Positions 17,328 through 27,013 are shown, counted from the first letter of the stretch. The stretch: DNA of 64,000 nucleotides from Chryseobacterium artocarpi (GCF_001684975.1 NZ_MAYH01000012.1:372001-436000), one strand, 5' to 3'. The notes: generated by a model not told the origin, from the letters alone. Numbers and translations are program-made.

Positions 17328-18179
17328 TGCCGCTTTTGCTCCGCGTTCCCTGGCTTTTTTTATCTTATAATTAAACCATTTCTCTTTAAATAGATTTCTC
17401 ATAAGGTTGTCAAAATTTCTTGTTACCACCAGATTTTTAAAACCTCGCCATTTCTCAAGAAGACTTGAAGGGAGTGCCTGTACAGAAACAGAATATCCTC
17501 CGGTTTCATATTGAATATAATGCCACCATCCGGACGGGATGTATAACGTTTCACCGGGATGAAGAACAGCTTCATATCCTTGTAAATAAAGAAGAGCAGG
17601 GTAGGCTCTGTAATCCGGGTCTTTTATATTAGGTAAGCTGTGGAAATTATAAGGTAATTTATACATCAGATCAGATTGTTCCCATGGAAAAAGCCAGATC
17701 TTTTTAATTCCATGAAACTGAGTAATGAAAACATGGGACATGTCAATATCAATATGGTTTCTTGTAGCTGAACCTTCTCCACCGAAAAACATAAAAGGCA
17801 GCCATTTCAATATTTTCCCGTTGGTGACATCGTTATAGATAAGATCATCTTTTAATTCAGGTTTGATAGTCAGTAAATTAAATAAAAAAAGGCGGTGTTC
17901 CGTAGGAGTAGAATCTATAAGGTCCAGATATTCTGAAAATGTACTTTGTGCAATAGGCTGGCTTGCAACTCTGTTCAGAGAATCAATTTCATTGCCATAA
18001 ATATTCACTTTTTGGTCTCCCGCAATTTCCTTGAAATATTCAAAGTTCCATTTTTTAAAGGCTGGGCTTTCAGAATCCACAAAATCCTCAAGAATAATAG
18101 GAATGCGTGGCTTCATGTGTTCATTTAGGAATCTTCTCGAATTGATCTTATTTGTTTTCTGTACCGGAATCAGTTTCAT
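17301..18179 (-). CDS. Cupin-like / JmjC-domain protein
   Basis: 292 residues. The iron-binding facial triad of 2-oxoglutarate-dependent JmjC/cupin_8 oxygenases can be read as H142-x-D144 (NHIDIDMSHVF) and H220 (IPSGWWHYIQY). The region around GYEAVLHPGETLYIPSGWW is the family hallmark. The family hydroxylates proteins or small molecules in the cytoplasm; the substrate is unknown. The C-terminal tail is very basic (KKARERGAKAAKKQR), possibly for nucleic-acid or ribosome contact, which is a guess. Convergent with the aminopeptidase gene. Confidence 0.88.
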   Translation of the reverse strand: MKLIPVQKTNKINSRRFLNEHMKPRIPIILEDFVDSESPAFKKWNFEYFKEIAGDQKVNIYGNEIDSLNRVASQPIAQSTFSEYLDLIDSTPTEHRLFLFNLLTIKPELKDDLIYNDVTNGKILKWLPFMFFGGEGSATRNHIDIDMSHVFITQFHGIKKIWLFPWEQSDLMYKLPYNFHSLPNIKDPDYRAYPALLYLQGYEAVLHPGETLYIPSGWWHYIQYETGGYSVSVQALPSSLLEKWRGFKNLVVTRNFDNLMRNLFKEKWFNYKIKKARERGAKAAKKQRSFQI

Positions 18180-18326
18180 ACTCTGAAATTTTAAACAAAT
18201 ATAAATATTATCCTACTAAATTAGTGGACTAATTATGTTAAAAACTGAAATTTTAGAATTAAGCTTATAAAAGGTTTTATTTTACTGCCTTTTTAGTAAA
18301 TTAGCACATCTAAAAAATTACTAAAA

Positions 18327-19523
18327 ATGATTTCTGAAAAATACCTTCAACATTTACAGAACGAACTTCAAAATATTGAGAACGACGGACTTTACAAAAG
18401 AGAAAGAATCATCACATCTCAACAGAGTGCTGAAATAGAAGCGAACGGAAAAAAGCTTTTGAACTTCTGTGCTAACAATTACCTTGGATTATCAAACCAT
18501 CCGGAGGTAATGAAAGCTTCTCAGGACATGATCCAGTCACATGGTTACGGAATGTCTTCTGTACGTTTTATCTGCGGAACACAGGATATTCATAAAGATT
18601 TAGAGAAGAAAATTGCTGAATTCTTAGGTCTTGAAGATACTATCCTTTACGCAGCTGCTTTTGATGCGAATGGAGGTGTTTTTGAACCGTTATTCACTGA
18701 TGAGGATGCTATTATTTCAGATGAATTGAACCATGCTTCTATCATTGATGGTGTTCGTCTTTGTAAAGCAGCAAGATACCGTTACAAAAACAATGATATG
18801 GCTGATCTTGAAGCACAGTTAATTGCTGCTTCAGAAAAAAATCACCGTTTCAAAATTATCGTAACTGACGGAGTTTTCTCTATGGATGGTATCGTTGCTG
18901 ATCTTAAAGGGGTTTGTGACCTTGCGGATAAATATGATGCATTGGTAATGGTGGATGATTCTCACGCAACAGGTTTCATCGGAAAAACAGGTCGTGGAAC
19001 TCACGAAGCTAATGAGGTAATGGGTAGAGTAGATATTATTACCTCTACTTTAGGAAAGGCTCTTGGTGGTGCTTTAGGAGGTTTTACTTCCGGTAAAAAA
19101 GAAATCATCGATATGCTGAGACAACGTTCTCGTCCTTACTTATTCTCCAATTCACTAGCTCCTGGAATTGTAGGTGCTGCGTTGAAAGTGTTGGATATGA
19201 TTTCTGACGATACTACATTACGTGATAAAGTAATGGAAAATGCAGACTATTTCAGAACGGAAATGAAGGCTAAAGGTTTTGATATTCCTGACGGTGATGC
19301 TGCTATCGTTCCTGTAATGCTTTACGATGCTCCACTTTCTCAGAAAATGGCTGAAAAACTAATGGACGAAGGAATCTATGTGATTGGCTTCTTCTATCCT
19401 GTAGTACCAAAAGGGAAAGCGAGAATCAGAGTTCAGTTATCTGCAGCTCATACAAAAGAGCATTTGGATAAAGCAATTGCTGCTTTTGAAAAAGTAGGAA
19501 AAGAATTAGGGGTTATTTCTTAA
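18327..19523 (+). CDS. kbl: Glycine C-acetyltransferase (2-amino-3-ketobutyrate CoA ligase)
   Basis: 398 residues, the same length as E. coli Kbl and similar throughout. Landmarks are [46 protein letters not shown], and the PLP lysine K244 in [14 protein letters not shown]. The close match around VRFICGTQ and [15 protein letters not shown] distinguishes it from the related serine palmitoyltransferase and KAPA synthase. It converts 2-amino-3-oxobutyrate and CoA to glycine and acetyl-CoA in threonine degradation. Threonine dehydrogenase is not adjacent. Confidence 0.95.
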   Translation: MISEKYLQHLQNELQNIENDGLYKRERIITSQQSAEIEANGKKLLNFCANNYLGLSNHPEVMKASQDMIQSHGYGMSSVRFICGTQDIHKDLEKKIAEFLGLEDTILYAAAFDANGGVFEPLFTDEDAIISDELNHASIIDGVRLCKAARYRYKNNDMADLEAQLIAASEKNHRFKIIVTDGVFSMDGIVADLKGVCDLADKYDALVMVDDSHATGFIGKTGRGTHEANEVMGRVDIITSTLGKALGGALGGFTSGKKEIIDMLRQRSRPYLFSNSLAPGIVGAALKVLDMISDDTTLRDKVMENADYFRTEMKAKGFDIPDGDAAIVPVMLYDAPLSQKMAEKLMDEGIYVIGFFYPVVPKGKARIRVQLSAAHTKEHLDKAIAAFEKVGKELGVIS

Positions 19524-19550
19524 GATAAAAAATCAACATTTATAAAATAA

Positions 19551-19590
19551 AAACAGGGTTTCTGATAGTACAGAAATCCTGTTTTTTTTA
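19551..19590 (+). terminator. Intrinsic terminator of kbl
   Basis: AAACAGGGTTTCTG (19551-19564) pairs with CAGAAATCCTGTTT (19571-19584), with one G-U pair, and is followed by a T-tract. Confidence 0.9.
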
Positions 19591-19737
19591 TGAAAAGTAT
19601 TCATTATCATATTAGTCATCATAGAGAAAGAACAGACCAGGTTTTACATCTCTCTTTAAGTATATTAAAAAAAATGTCAATAGTAAAGTTGTAGTTAGTA
19701 TTTTTTAACTGTTAAATGAATTCAGTTAAAAATGTTA

Positions 19738-19768
19738 TTGCTGAATAGATGATAATATAATATATTTG
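19738..19768 (+). promoter_or_regulatory. Complete Bacteroidota promoter (TTG-N20-TATATTTG)
   Basis: The -33 TTG at 19738-19740, a 20-bp spacer, and the -7 TATATTTG at 19761-19768 fit the flavobacterial consensus well. The following GTG start is at 19794. Confidence 0.75.
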
Positions 19769-19793
19769 AAACATTCATTCTAATAACCGTTTT

Positions 19794-20444
19794 GTGAAAA
19801 AATATTTACTTATTTCTATCTTTTTTAGTTTTTTTGAAATAATTAATGCTCAATCTAATGATTATAAATCAATAATTACCATAAGTGCTTTTGCTCCTTT
19901 TCGTGACCAACGCTATAATATAGGCTATATGCGGAAAATAAATGAAAGATGGTGGGTGGGAACCGAATTGGCATATGGAACCAGTAAAATAACTCCCGTA
20001 AGTATTGACCATTTTGAAGGGAAAAACAGAATTTTTGAGATAAAACCAGAAGTTTTTTACAGCCTGGCTCCACAATCAAGATTAAAACATTTTGTATCAG
20101 CAGAAGTTTTCTATTTAAATCAAATAGGAAAAGAAATTTCAGGAAAATATTATGATGAAAATGATGTTTACTATTCTTTTAGTTCAGCAGATTATAAAAG
20201 AACTAAATATGGATTAAATATTAACTACAGTATTTTGCTTCATAAAGAGTCTTCATGGTTTGGCTTTATGCCTAAAATAGGCTTTGGTATCAGACAAAGG
20301 AATATTTCTTACAATAATATGATAGGAAGGGAAGAAGAAGATGCTCCCAGAGATGGTCTTCCTTTTGATTATCATTTAAATCAGCAGGGCTCTAATCTAC
20401 GTTTCAATTTTAATGTTGACATGAAATTCATTTTCAAATTCTAA
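19794..20444 (+). CDS. Probable outer-membrane beta-barrel protein
   Basis: 216 residues from a GTG start. The signal peptide MKKYLLISIFFSFFEIINAQ ends in a typical NAQ cleavage site. The mature part consists of alternating polar/aromatic strands (WWVGTELAYGTSK, KIGFGIRQRNISY) and ends in FNFNVDMKFIFKF, with a terminal Phe as in outer-membrane barrels. It resembles small eight-stranded porin-family proteins. No function can be assigned. The gene stands alone behind a consensus promoter. Confidence 0.7.
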   Translation: MKKYLLISIFFSFFEIINAQSNDYKSIITISAFAPFRDQRYNIGYMRKINERWWVGTELAYGTSKITPVSIDHFEGKNRIFEIKPEVFYSLAPQSRLKHFVSAEVFYLNQIGKEISGKYYDENDVYYSFSSADYKRTKYGLNINYSILLHKESSWFGFMPKIGFGIRQRNISYNNMIGREEEDAPRDGLPFDYHLNQQGSNLRFNFNVDMKFIFKF

Positions 20445-20513
20445 AAAATCCTTAAACTTTATTATTCGAAGCTAAAGATTTTAGATTAAATTCTCTTTTT
20501 TTCCGAAATAAGC

Positions 20514-20521
20514 TATCTTTG
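20514..20521 (+). promoter_or_regulatory. -7 promoter element of hemJ
   Basis: TATCTTTG matches TAnnTTTG, 16 bp before the ATG at 20538. The leader would be about 10 nt. Confidence 0.6.
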
Positions 20522-20537
20522 CAAACAAATTTTTAGG

Positions 20538-21089
20538 ATGCTGTATACCATCATCAAAGCGCTGCACATTATTTTTATGGTTAGTTATTTTGCGGGGATT
20601 TTTTATCTCGTAAGAATTTTCGTGTACTATAAAGATACCGACGAATTTTCGGAAGAAAAGAAGAAAATTTTGAGGGAACAATATACATTCATGGCGAGAA
20701 GGCTGTGGAATATTATCACGGTTCCTGCCGGTGTTATCATGGCAGTTTGCGGGCTGGTAATGATCTGCATTACTCCTGCATTATTAAAAATGCCATGGTT
20801 TCATCTAAAACTGACTTTCCTGATCGGGCTTGCTATTTATCATTACTGGTGCTGGAAAAAAGTACTTCATTTAAAGGCTTTAAATGGAAATACCTTAGAA
20901 ACGGCAAACATTAAACTGAGACAAGCGAACGAGATTGCTACTTTCATTTTATTTCTGGTAGTCTTTACCGTGATATTGAAATCTATGGCAATTGAATACT
21001 GGTGGCAATTAATTTCAGGATTTTTCGTTCTTGTATTTCTGATCATGATGACTGTAAAACTTGTTAATAAGAATAAAAAAAAGAAATAA
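20538..21089 (+). CDS. hemJ: Protoporphyrinogen oxidase HemJ (CopD-like family)
   Basis: 183 residues with four membrane segments. It shows the HemJ hallmarks: KALHIIFMVSYFAGIFYLVR with the conserved His10, MARRLWNIITVPAGV, WFHLKLTFLIG and RQANEIATFILFLVVF. HemJ oxidises protoporphyrinogen IX to protoporphyrin IX in haem synthesis at the inner membrane. The C-terminal tail is strongly basic (KNKKKK). The next gene, gldF, follows after 46 bp in the same direction, so they may share a transcript. Confidence 0.9.
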   Translation: MLYTIIKALHIIFMVSYFAGIFYLVRIFVYYKDTDEFSEEKKKILREQYTFMARRLWNIITVPAGVIMAVCGLVMICITPALLKMPWFHLKLTFLIGLAIYHYWCWKKVLHLKALNGNTLETANIKLRQANEIATFILFLVVFTVILKSMAIEYWWQLISGFFVLVFLIMMTVKLVNKNKKKK

Positions 21090-21135
21090 TTGTAAAAGAG
21101 CCGATAAATCTCTTTATACATCTTACTAAAAAACT

Positions 21136-21864
21136 ATGATTGCAATTTTAAAGAAAGAACTTTGGAGTTACTTTGGAAACTGGAGCGCATGGGTGATTAT
21201 TGCCGCTTTCAGTTTAATAGGAACTCTTTTCCTGTTCTTTTTCGACAACGATTCTAATATTTTTGAGATCGGGGCAGCATCGCTGCAAAGCTATTTTGTA
21301 TTGGTTCCATGGCTGTTGATGTTTATCATTCCGGCTCTTTCCATGAAAACTTTTGCTGAAGAACAACAAACGGGAACATTGAACTGGCTTTTTTCACAGC
21401 CGTTAAAAGTTTCAGAATTGATAGCAGGAAAATTCCTTTCAGTATGGATTGTAGGTGTTTTATGCCTTATTCCATCACTCATTTATCTTTATACCGTATA
21501 TGTTTTAGGAGTTCCGGCTGGAAATATTGATCTGGGAATGACCTTCGGAAGTTATATCGGGCTGATTATTTTAATCGCAGCATTTTCAGGAGTTGGAATT
21601 TTAGCCTCTTCATTATCTCAAAACCAGATTATGGCTTATCTGTTGGGTGTTTTCATGTGCTTTATCATGTATTTCGGAATCGAGCAGCTGGCAAGCTATA
21701 AATTGTTGGGAGGTGCAGATTTTATCCTTCAGAATATAGGCTTCTACCAGCATTTCCTTGGCTTTACAAGAGGTCTTGTAGATGTAAAAGATGTTGCTTA
21801 CTTTATTCTAGTAATCGGGGCTTCATTAGTATTGTCTAATCATTTTATTAACAAAAAGAAGTAG
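21136..21864 (+). CDS. gldF: Gliding-motility ABC permease GldF
   Basis: 242 residues, six membrane segments. The N-terminus (MIAILKKELWSYFGNWSAWV) and the stretch SMKTFAEEQQTGTLNWLFSQP are characteristic of GldF and related ABC-2 permeases. GldF, GldG and the ATPase GldA are needed for gliding in Flavobacterium johnsoniae. gldA is not next to it here, as is also usual in relatives. It ends 4 bp before gldG, so the two are co-translated. Confidence 0.93.
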   Translation: MIAILKKELWSYFGNWSAWVIIAAFSLIGTLFLFFFDNDSNIFEIGAASLQSYFVLVPWLLMFIIPALSMKTFAEEQQTGTLNWLFSQPLKVSELIAGKFLSVWIVGVLCLIPSLIYLYTVYVLGVPAGNIDLGMTFGSYIGLIILIAAFSGVGILASSLSQNQIMAYLLGVFMCFIMYFGIEQLASYKLLGGADFILQNIGFYQHFLGFTRGLVDVKDVAYFILVIGASLVLSNHFINKKK

Positions 21865-21868
21865 AATT

Positions 21869-23539
21869 ATGAAGAAGATCAATGCTAAATCTCCACTTGG
21901 GATTTTCTTATTTGCTATTATTCCTTTAGTCATTATTCTTACCTATTCAGGGATTAGATTAGATTTAACAAAGGAAAAAAGATATACCCTTTCAGACAGT
22001 ACTATTAAAGTATTGGAATCTGTTAAAAAACCTTTAACCGTAGAAGTTTACCTTGAAGGAGACTTTCCGGCAAGCTTTAAACAGCTTCAGGGAGAAACAA
22101 AGTTTATGTTGGAAGAATTCCGAAAAGTGAACCCAAAGATTGATTTTAAATTTATCGATCCGCTAAAGTCCAAAATGTCTAATGATAGTCTGGCTGCGAT
22201 GGGAATGCAACCTTCATACCTTCCGGATTCTAAAGATGGAAAGTTTACTCAGATTACCATTTTCCCATATGCGGTTATCAAATATGACAAAGCAGGAGTT
22301 TCTATTCCGTTAATTGTACAACAGTCTGGTATTGACGCTGACCAGCAGCTTACAAGATCCATTGAAGGATTGGAGTACAGTTTGGTTTCAAATATTAAAA
22401 ATATTGCGGCAGATAAAAGAAAGAAAGTTGGAATTCTTGTAAATCAGGATGAATTGAGCCCAGATGAATTTCAAGGTTTTGTACAGCTGGCAATGGAAAA
22501 CTACGATGCAGGTCCTGTTATTCCTAAAAATCAAACGGAGCTTACTCTTGAAGACCTTCCTTTATTAAAACAAATGAGTGCGTTGGTGATTGCAAAACCA
22601 AGAAAAGCTTTCACGGATAATGAAAAAGTGATCCTTGATCAATATATCATGAATGGCGGGAAAACTCTTTGGATGATTGATGCCGTAAATGCTGAAATGG
22701 ATACACTGACGAGATCTAAAAAGGTAATGCCTTTCCCGATTGATGTTAATATGACAGACTTTTTCTTCAATTACGGTTTGAGAATCAATACTGCTTTGGT
22801 AAAAGATGTAAAGAAATTTGCCTTATTGAAGCTGGTAACAGGAGAGGTGAGTGGTAATCCGCAGTTTACAAGCCTTCCTTGGCCTTATTACCCACTTGGG
22901 ATTGCTGAAGATAATAATCCGATTACAAAAAATATCAATCCTGTAAAATTTGAATTCCCGACATCCATTGATACATTAGGAGGAAGAAAGAATATCAAAA
23001 CAAAAGTTCTTTTTGAATCCAGTGAAAGAACATTATTGAAGCAGGTTCCCAACTATGTTGACCTTAAAGAAATAGCAAGTGTAGACAGCCTTGGACAAAT
23101 GGAAAAGCCAAGTACACCGAAGATCTTTGCCGTAGCACTGGAAGGAAAATTCAATTCTGCATATGCTTCAAGGATTGAAAGAAAATCTTATCCCGGATTT
23201 AAAGCATCCAGCCCTGAAAATAAAATGATCGTAATTGCTGACGGAGATGTTGGAAGAAACAAAGTAATCAAAGGGAAACCACTTCCGCTGGGAGTTGATA
23301 TGCTGACAAACGAGCAGTTCGGAAACGAGCAATTCCTTAGAAATGCATTAGATTATCTATTGGATGACAGTAATCTGATGGAATTAAGAAACAGAAACAT
23401 CGAAGAAAGACTTCTTGACAGACGTAGAATAGAAGAAGAAAGAACAAATTGGCAATGGCTGAATCTATTACTTCCATTGGTTATTATTGGTTTAATCGGC
23501 GGGCTATTCTTCTGGTTGAGAAAGAAGAAATTTGGTTAA
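21869..23539 (+). CDS. gldG: Gliding-motility ABC auxiliary protein GldG
   Basis: 556 residues. One N-terminal membrane segment (about 7-27) and one C-terminal segment (LLLPLVIIGLIGGLFFWLRK) enclose a large periplasmic domain of the ABC-transporter auxiliary type: DLTKEKRYTLSDSTIKVLES near the start and a GGKTLWMIDAVNAEMD region. This is the standard GldG form. It partners GldF. Its cargo is unknown in all species. The gene ends at a strong terminator shared with the next, convergent gene. Confidence 0.93.
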   Translation: MKKINAKSPLGIFLFAIIPLVIILTYSGIRLDLTKEKRYTLSDSTIKVLESVKKPLTVEVYLEGDFPASFKQLQGETKFMLEEFRKVNPKIDFKFIDPLKSKMSNDSLAAMGMQPSYLPDSKDGKFTQITIFPYAVIKYDKAGVSIPLIVQQSGIDADQQLTRSIEGLEYSLVSNIKNIAADKRKKVGILVNQDELSPDEFQGFVQLAMENYDAGPVIPKNQTELTLEDLPLLKQMSALVIAKPRKAFTDNEKVILDQYIMNGGKTLWMIDAVNAEMDTLTRSKKVMPFPIDVNMTDFFFNYGLRINTALVKDVKKFALLKLVTGEVSGNPQFTSLPWPYYPLGIAEDNNPITKNINPVKFEFPTSIDTLGGRKNIKTKVLFESSERTLLKQVPNYVDLKEIASVDSLGQMEKPSTPKIFAVALEGKFNSAYASRIERKSYPGFKASSPENKMIVIADGDVGRNKVIKGKPLPLGVDMLTNEQFGNEQFLRNALDYLLDDSNLMELRNRNIEERLLDRRRIEEERTNWQWLNLLLPLVIIGLIGGLFFWLRKKKFG

Positions 23540-23545
23540 AAAAAT

Positions 23546-23574
23546 AAAAGAGAAGCAATTTGCTTCTCTTTTTT
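23546..23574. terminator. Bidirectional terminator
   Basis: AAAAGAGAAGCAA and TTGCTTCTCTTTT (23546-23572) form a near-perfect stem with A and T tracts on both sides, between convergent gldG and the serine hydrolase gene. Confidence 0.85.
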
Positions 23575-23585
23575 ATTGATATCAG

Positions 23586-24836
23586 TTAATTCTTTTTATG
23601 ATCCAGTTTCATTTGATACTTTTCCAACACATTCCATATTCCGTAAAAAGCATCATTCCCTTTTTTATCAGAGAAATTAGTATTGAAGATCATAATTCGT
23701 CCCAGGTTATTTTTAGTATCAAAAAACATCATAGACATTACCCCTGGATCTCCGCCGGTATGACCTATATAGCCTGTATAACCAAATCCAATGAATATTC
23801 CTGAATTATAAGATTCGCTGTATGGGTTTTTGTCATTTCGATCAATGAAATTGGATGCTTTAAGCTGTGGAGTAAAATATTCCTTATAGCTTTTTTGTGA
23901 TAAAATCGTTCCTTTCCCATGATATCCTTTGATCAGTTCAGTTAAATATTTGCTCAAATCATTAATGCTGGTGATCATGCCACCGTCGGGATACGTAGCT
24001 GATTGATAATAGGGAAGAAGAGTATTGGGATTCTCGTAAAGTTTAGAGAATTTCGAAAGCTGAATGTCTTCAAACTTCCAGCCTGAATCATTCATCTGTA
24101 AGGGCTTTAGAATATATTTCTTTGTAAAAGCACTAAACTCCTGTCCTGTTGCGCGTTCTACAATAAATGCAGCTAAAGCGGTTCCCACATTAGAATATTC
24201 ATAAATTGCCCCTGGCTGATGAGACGAAAAACTATCTTTATTCCATTTTCCGTTTTCTGATAAAGCATTTTTCAAAAAAGTACTCATCGTAATAATAGAA
24301 TTTGAGGGATTGAATACCTGTTCATCATCAAAATTAAGCTTGGCTTCCTTTAAATCCTGATTAGGTTTCAGAAAATAATTTTTAGATAAATAAAATTCAT
24401 TGTCAAGAATTGACGAAGTATGAGTGGCAAGCTGACGGATTGTAATATTGGTTTGTGGAAAATGAGGGTTAAATACTTTAAATGGTAAATATTTCTGGAT
24501 AGGATCATCCAGCTTCAGTTTTCCAAGTTCCTGAGCTTTCAGAATAGCAATTCCTACAAATGTTTTTGATACAGAAGCTATATTTTGTATTGTATTTTCA
24601 GAATAAGGTTTTCTTTCTTTTATATCTGAAAAGCCAAAGCCTTCTTGATAAAGAGTGGTCTGATCATTCACAACAGAAACCGAAAATCCATTGAAATGCC
24701 CCTGTTGATAGATTGTATTTATTTCTGCACGTAAAGAGTCATTGACTTTTTGATAAGTAATATTACCCATATTTCCAGTGGTTTGGCAAGAAATAGACAA
24801 AGGAATGATTACAAGAAACAATAAATACTTTTTCAT
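23586..24836 (-). CDS. Beta-lactamase-fold serine hydrolase lipoprotein (class C / PF00144 type)
   Basis: 416 residues. The lipoprotein signal ends in LSISC (Cys17). The active-site motifs of the serine beta-lactamase-like fold are S88-V-S-K91 (ASVSKTFVG), Y-S-N (YEYSNVGTALAAFI) and H-T-G-G (GYIGHTGGDPG). HTGG in place of KTG is typical of the esterase/D-aminopeptidase-like group and not of a true class C beta-lactamase. The substrate is unknown. Probably cell-envelope-bound. Confidence 0.88.
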   Translation of the reverse strand: MKKYLLFLVIIPLSISCQTTGNMGNITYQKVNDSLRAEINTIYQQGHFNGFSVSVVNDQTTLYQEGFGFSDIKERKPYSENTIQNIASVSKTFVGIAILKAQELGKLKLDDPIQKYLPFKVFNPHFPQTNITIRQLATHTSSILDNEFYLSKNYFLKPNQDLKEAKLNFDDEQVFNPSNSIITMSTFLKNALSENGKWNKDSFSSHQPGAIYEYSNVGTALAAFIVERATGQEFSAFTKKYILKPLQMNDSGWKFEDIQLSKFSKLYENPNTLLPYYQSATYPDGGMITSINDLSKYLTELIKGYHGKGTILSQKSYKEYFTPQLKASNFIDRNDKNPYSESYNSGIFIGFGYTGYIGHTGGDPGVMSMMFFDTKNNLGRIMIFNTNFSDKKGNDAFYGIWNVLEKYQMKLDHKKN

Positions 24837-24896
24837 ATGTTTTTAATAATAAGACACTTATTGGATGTGTTTTGTTACACAATAAAGTTAGAAAAT

Positions 24897-24926
24897 AAAA
24901 AGACTGCTTCATAGAAACAGTCTTTT
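24897..24926 (-). terminator. Terminator after the DUF2314-ankyrin gene
   Basis: AAAAGACTG (24898-24906) pairs with CAGTCTTTT (24918-24926). The A-run on the plus strand supplies the U-tract for minus-strand transcripts. Confidence 0.75.
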
Positions 24927-24975
24927 ATAGTTGATTTCCATATCTGTCAATAAACAGAAGATGAAAAATCTTAAT

Positions 24976-25791
24976 TTATCTTTCCAATACAGGGATAATA
25001 TGTTCCCAGTTCAGTTGTTTCGCATAATCTAATGCTGTTTTACCTGCTTTAGACTGGATACTTTTGTCTGCTCCAGCTTTCAGGGCAACCTCTACAATTG
25101 TTAAGTTGCCTGCGATGGTTTCTCTGTGAAGCAATGTAAGACCATCTTCATCACTATGCTTTAATTCATCAGGATTTTGTTGTAAAAACTCAAGAAATTT
25201 TTCCTTCATGTTGATACTCATCGGGTGTTCAACAAGGTTTTCAGGTTCTTCAGTCTGTTTGTTAACAATCTGAATATCATTAAAATCCCCAAAGTCTAGC
25301 TGCCATGCATTATCATGATCTTTTCTTTCTGAAGAAGACATATCTGAACGCATTTTCTGGATGGTAAAACCACCATATGTTTTTGGAAGAGGTTCTGATG
25401 ATGATGAAAATAATTTAGAAAGTCCCTTAGGCTTCTGAACACTCGGTGTAATTGCAAAAAGCCAGTCACTGATATCAGTAAGAGGAATTTCAACATAGTC
25501 TCCAACCTGTACGTTTTTTAACGTATTGGGCTCGTTGATCAGGTAGCCTTTGATACTATCACCATCAAAAGAAACATCATTGATCCACATATGCTCAACA
25601 TCTAATTCTCCAGCTTCGTTTTTTTCTGAAAAAGCCACCTTCACACATGATACATTAAGCCCCGGGATAATTCTTCTGTATTCCCATGATTGCTCACGCC
25701 AGAAATATTTAAAAGTTTCCTGTGCCTTCTTAAATGCATTGATCATTTCAGGATCATTTCCATCAGCGAAAAAGATTGAGTTTTCTTCCAT
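24976..25791 (-). CDS. DUF2314 domain protein with C-terminal ankyrin repeats
   Basis: 271 residues. The N-terminal part matches DUF2314 (ETFKYFWREQSWEYRRI, EHMWINDVSFDGDSIKGYLI, NVQVGDYVEIPLTDISDW). The last roughly 70 residues hold two ankyrin repeats (DGLTLLHRETIAGNLTIVE and AGKTALDYAKQLNWEHI). There is no signal peptide, so it is cytoplasmic. DUF2314 proteins often lie in polymorphic-toxin neighbourhoods as possible immunity proteins, but no toxin is next to it. It is 30 bp downstream of another small uncharacterised gene, and they probably form an operon. Confidence 0.85.
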   Translation of the reverse strand: MEENSIFFADGNDPEMINAFKKAQETFKYFWREQSWEYRRIIPGLNVSCVKVAFSEKNEAGELDVEHMWINDVSFDGDSIKGYLINEPNTLKNVQVGDYVEIPLTDISDWLFAITPSVQKPKGLSKLFSSSSEPLPKTYGGFTIQKMRSDMSSSERKDHDNAWQLDFGDFNDIQIVNKQTEEPENLVEHPMSINMKEKFLEFLQQNPDELKHSDEDGLTLLHRETIAGNLTIVEVALKAGADKSIQSKAGKTALDYAKQLNWEHIIPVLER

Positions 25792-25821
25792 ATAATAATT
25801 AGGTTTGTTTGATCTTAGCGG

Positions 25822-26469
25822 TTAAGACTCGTGATCCTGATATGCTTCTTGGGGAAGCAATACCGCTGTTTTATAATAACTGATATCTACAGGGAAGTGC
25901 TCCTGAAGTTCCTGAAATGTTTCATATTCATAATGAGCCCAATTTTGCTCATTTTCAGGATCTACTGTTTTATCAATAGCAAGTTCCAGTTTTCCATCTT
26001 CCTGATAACTGCATTCTATTGCTGCATATTTTTCACCGTTTTCATCAATGGTATACCAGCATTTTACGGTTTTCTCAAGTTGTGGTTCCTGGGTTTCATT
26101 ATCAACTACCTGTGAGCATATGAAATTTTCAGGATCATCTGCCTTAAAAACCGTTTTGGATACTAAAGGCTGCTCGTCTACAGATAATGAATAAAGTTTA
26201 TTGGTAGAAATAATGAATCCATCAGCAGATTCTCTTTTTTCAATGTCAAAGAAATCAGATTTTTCCTTCAGATAATTAAGAACTTCTTCCTCGTTATCGC
26301 CTTCACTTAAGAAGTAATTGATGTTGTATATACTGTCATCATTGATGAACTCAATTTCTTTCAGTATATCAGAATCACTTTCATAATAATACAGATGATA
26401 CTCATCTAATTTCACAGCACTGCTTTTGGAGATAACTTCTCCAAAAATGTTTTTGTACACTTTTCTCAT
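25822..26469 (-). CDS. Uncharacterised acidic protein
   Basis: 215 residues, strongly acidic, with no signal peptide and no membrane segment. I recognise no domain. Visible features are repeated aromatic patches (YHLYYYES, NYFLSEGDNEEEV) and a C-terminal region rich in Glu and Tyr (AHYEYETFQELQEHFP). The gene directly precedes the DUF2314-ankyrin gene in the same direction. An immunity- or chaperone-like binding protein is possible, but only context suggests it. Confidence 0.7.
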   Translation of the reverse strand: MRKVYKNIFGEVISKSSAVKLDEYHLYYYESDSDILKEIEFINDDSIYNINYFLSEGDNEEEVLNYLKEKSDFFDIEKRESADGFIISTNKLYSLSVDEQPLVSKTVFKADDPENFICSQVVDNETQEPQLEKTVKCWYTIDENGEKYAAIECSYQEDGKLELAIDKTVDPENEQNWAHYEYETFQELQEHFPVDISYYKTAVLLPQEAYQDHES

Positions 26470-26580
26470 TTTTAATCATGTTATTTAGTTTCATCTATTA
26501 GTTTAAGTGGTTGAAGCAAAGATAGTCTTTCTTTTTTATCTTAGCCTAAAGTGAAAAACGGTATTTATTTCGTAAATATT

Positions 26581-27009
26581 TTATATGTCCTTTATAAAAT
26601 CCTCATATTCGTAATAAAATCTTTCAAAACCGTCCATTTTGTCCACAAAGAATTCAAAAATTTCCTGCCATGTATTTTTGTTAAATACTGAAACACTGTG
26701 TTTTTCAACCCAAATCCGGCTGATTACCTTGCCATTTTCAAGGGTAAAGTGCTCTTCCTTCTGAAAATCTCCGATAAAATCTTTTAAAATATCTTCCAGA
26801 GACCAAATTTTTTCATAGTAAGCATTACGGAAAACTTCATCTTTCATTTCGATGTCTAGAGAAACTTCTGCTTTTTTATTGTCTGCAGAGAATTTAAATG
26901 CCATATCCTTTACCTTGGTATCGTACAGGATCCATTTTCTTGGGAATGATTTTCCAAAAGCTGTCCAAAATTCCTTTTTTAATTGCTGCGCTTCTTGTTT
27001 ACTGAACAT
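26581..27009 (-). CDS. DUF4268 domain-containing protein
   Basis: About 142 residues from the ATG at 27009, whose product MFSKQEAQQLKKEFW begins like DUF4268 proteins. The longer frame starting at 27060 would add a 17-residue hydrophobic piece read from the promoter region. The body (KAEVSLDIEMKDEVFRNAYYEKI, then WSLEDILKDF) fits this nuclease-associated domain seen alone or fused to restriction proteins. No partner endonuclease is present. A -7 element (TATGTTTG) ends 4 nt before the start, so the mRNA may be leaderless. Confidence 0.75.
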   Translation of the reverse strand: MFSKQEAQQLKKEFWTAFGKSFPRKWILYDTKVKDMAFKFSADNKKAEVSLDIEMKDEVFRNAYYEKIWSLEDILKDFIGDFQKEEHFTLENGKVISRIWVEKHSVSVFNKNTWQEIFEFFVDKMDGFERFYYEYEDFIKDI

Positions 27010-27013
27010 AGGG

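Noticed and set aside
18327..19523. Serine palmitoyltransferase for sphingolipid synthesis
   Set aside because: The sequence follows E. coli Kbl along its full length, including VRFICGTQ and the C-terminal region, so glycine C-acetyltransferase is preferred.
23586..24836. True class C beta-lactamase (resistance gene)
   Set aside because: It is a lipoprotein with HTGG in place of KTG, which fits the esterase/peptidase-like branch of the fold.
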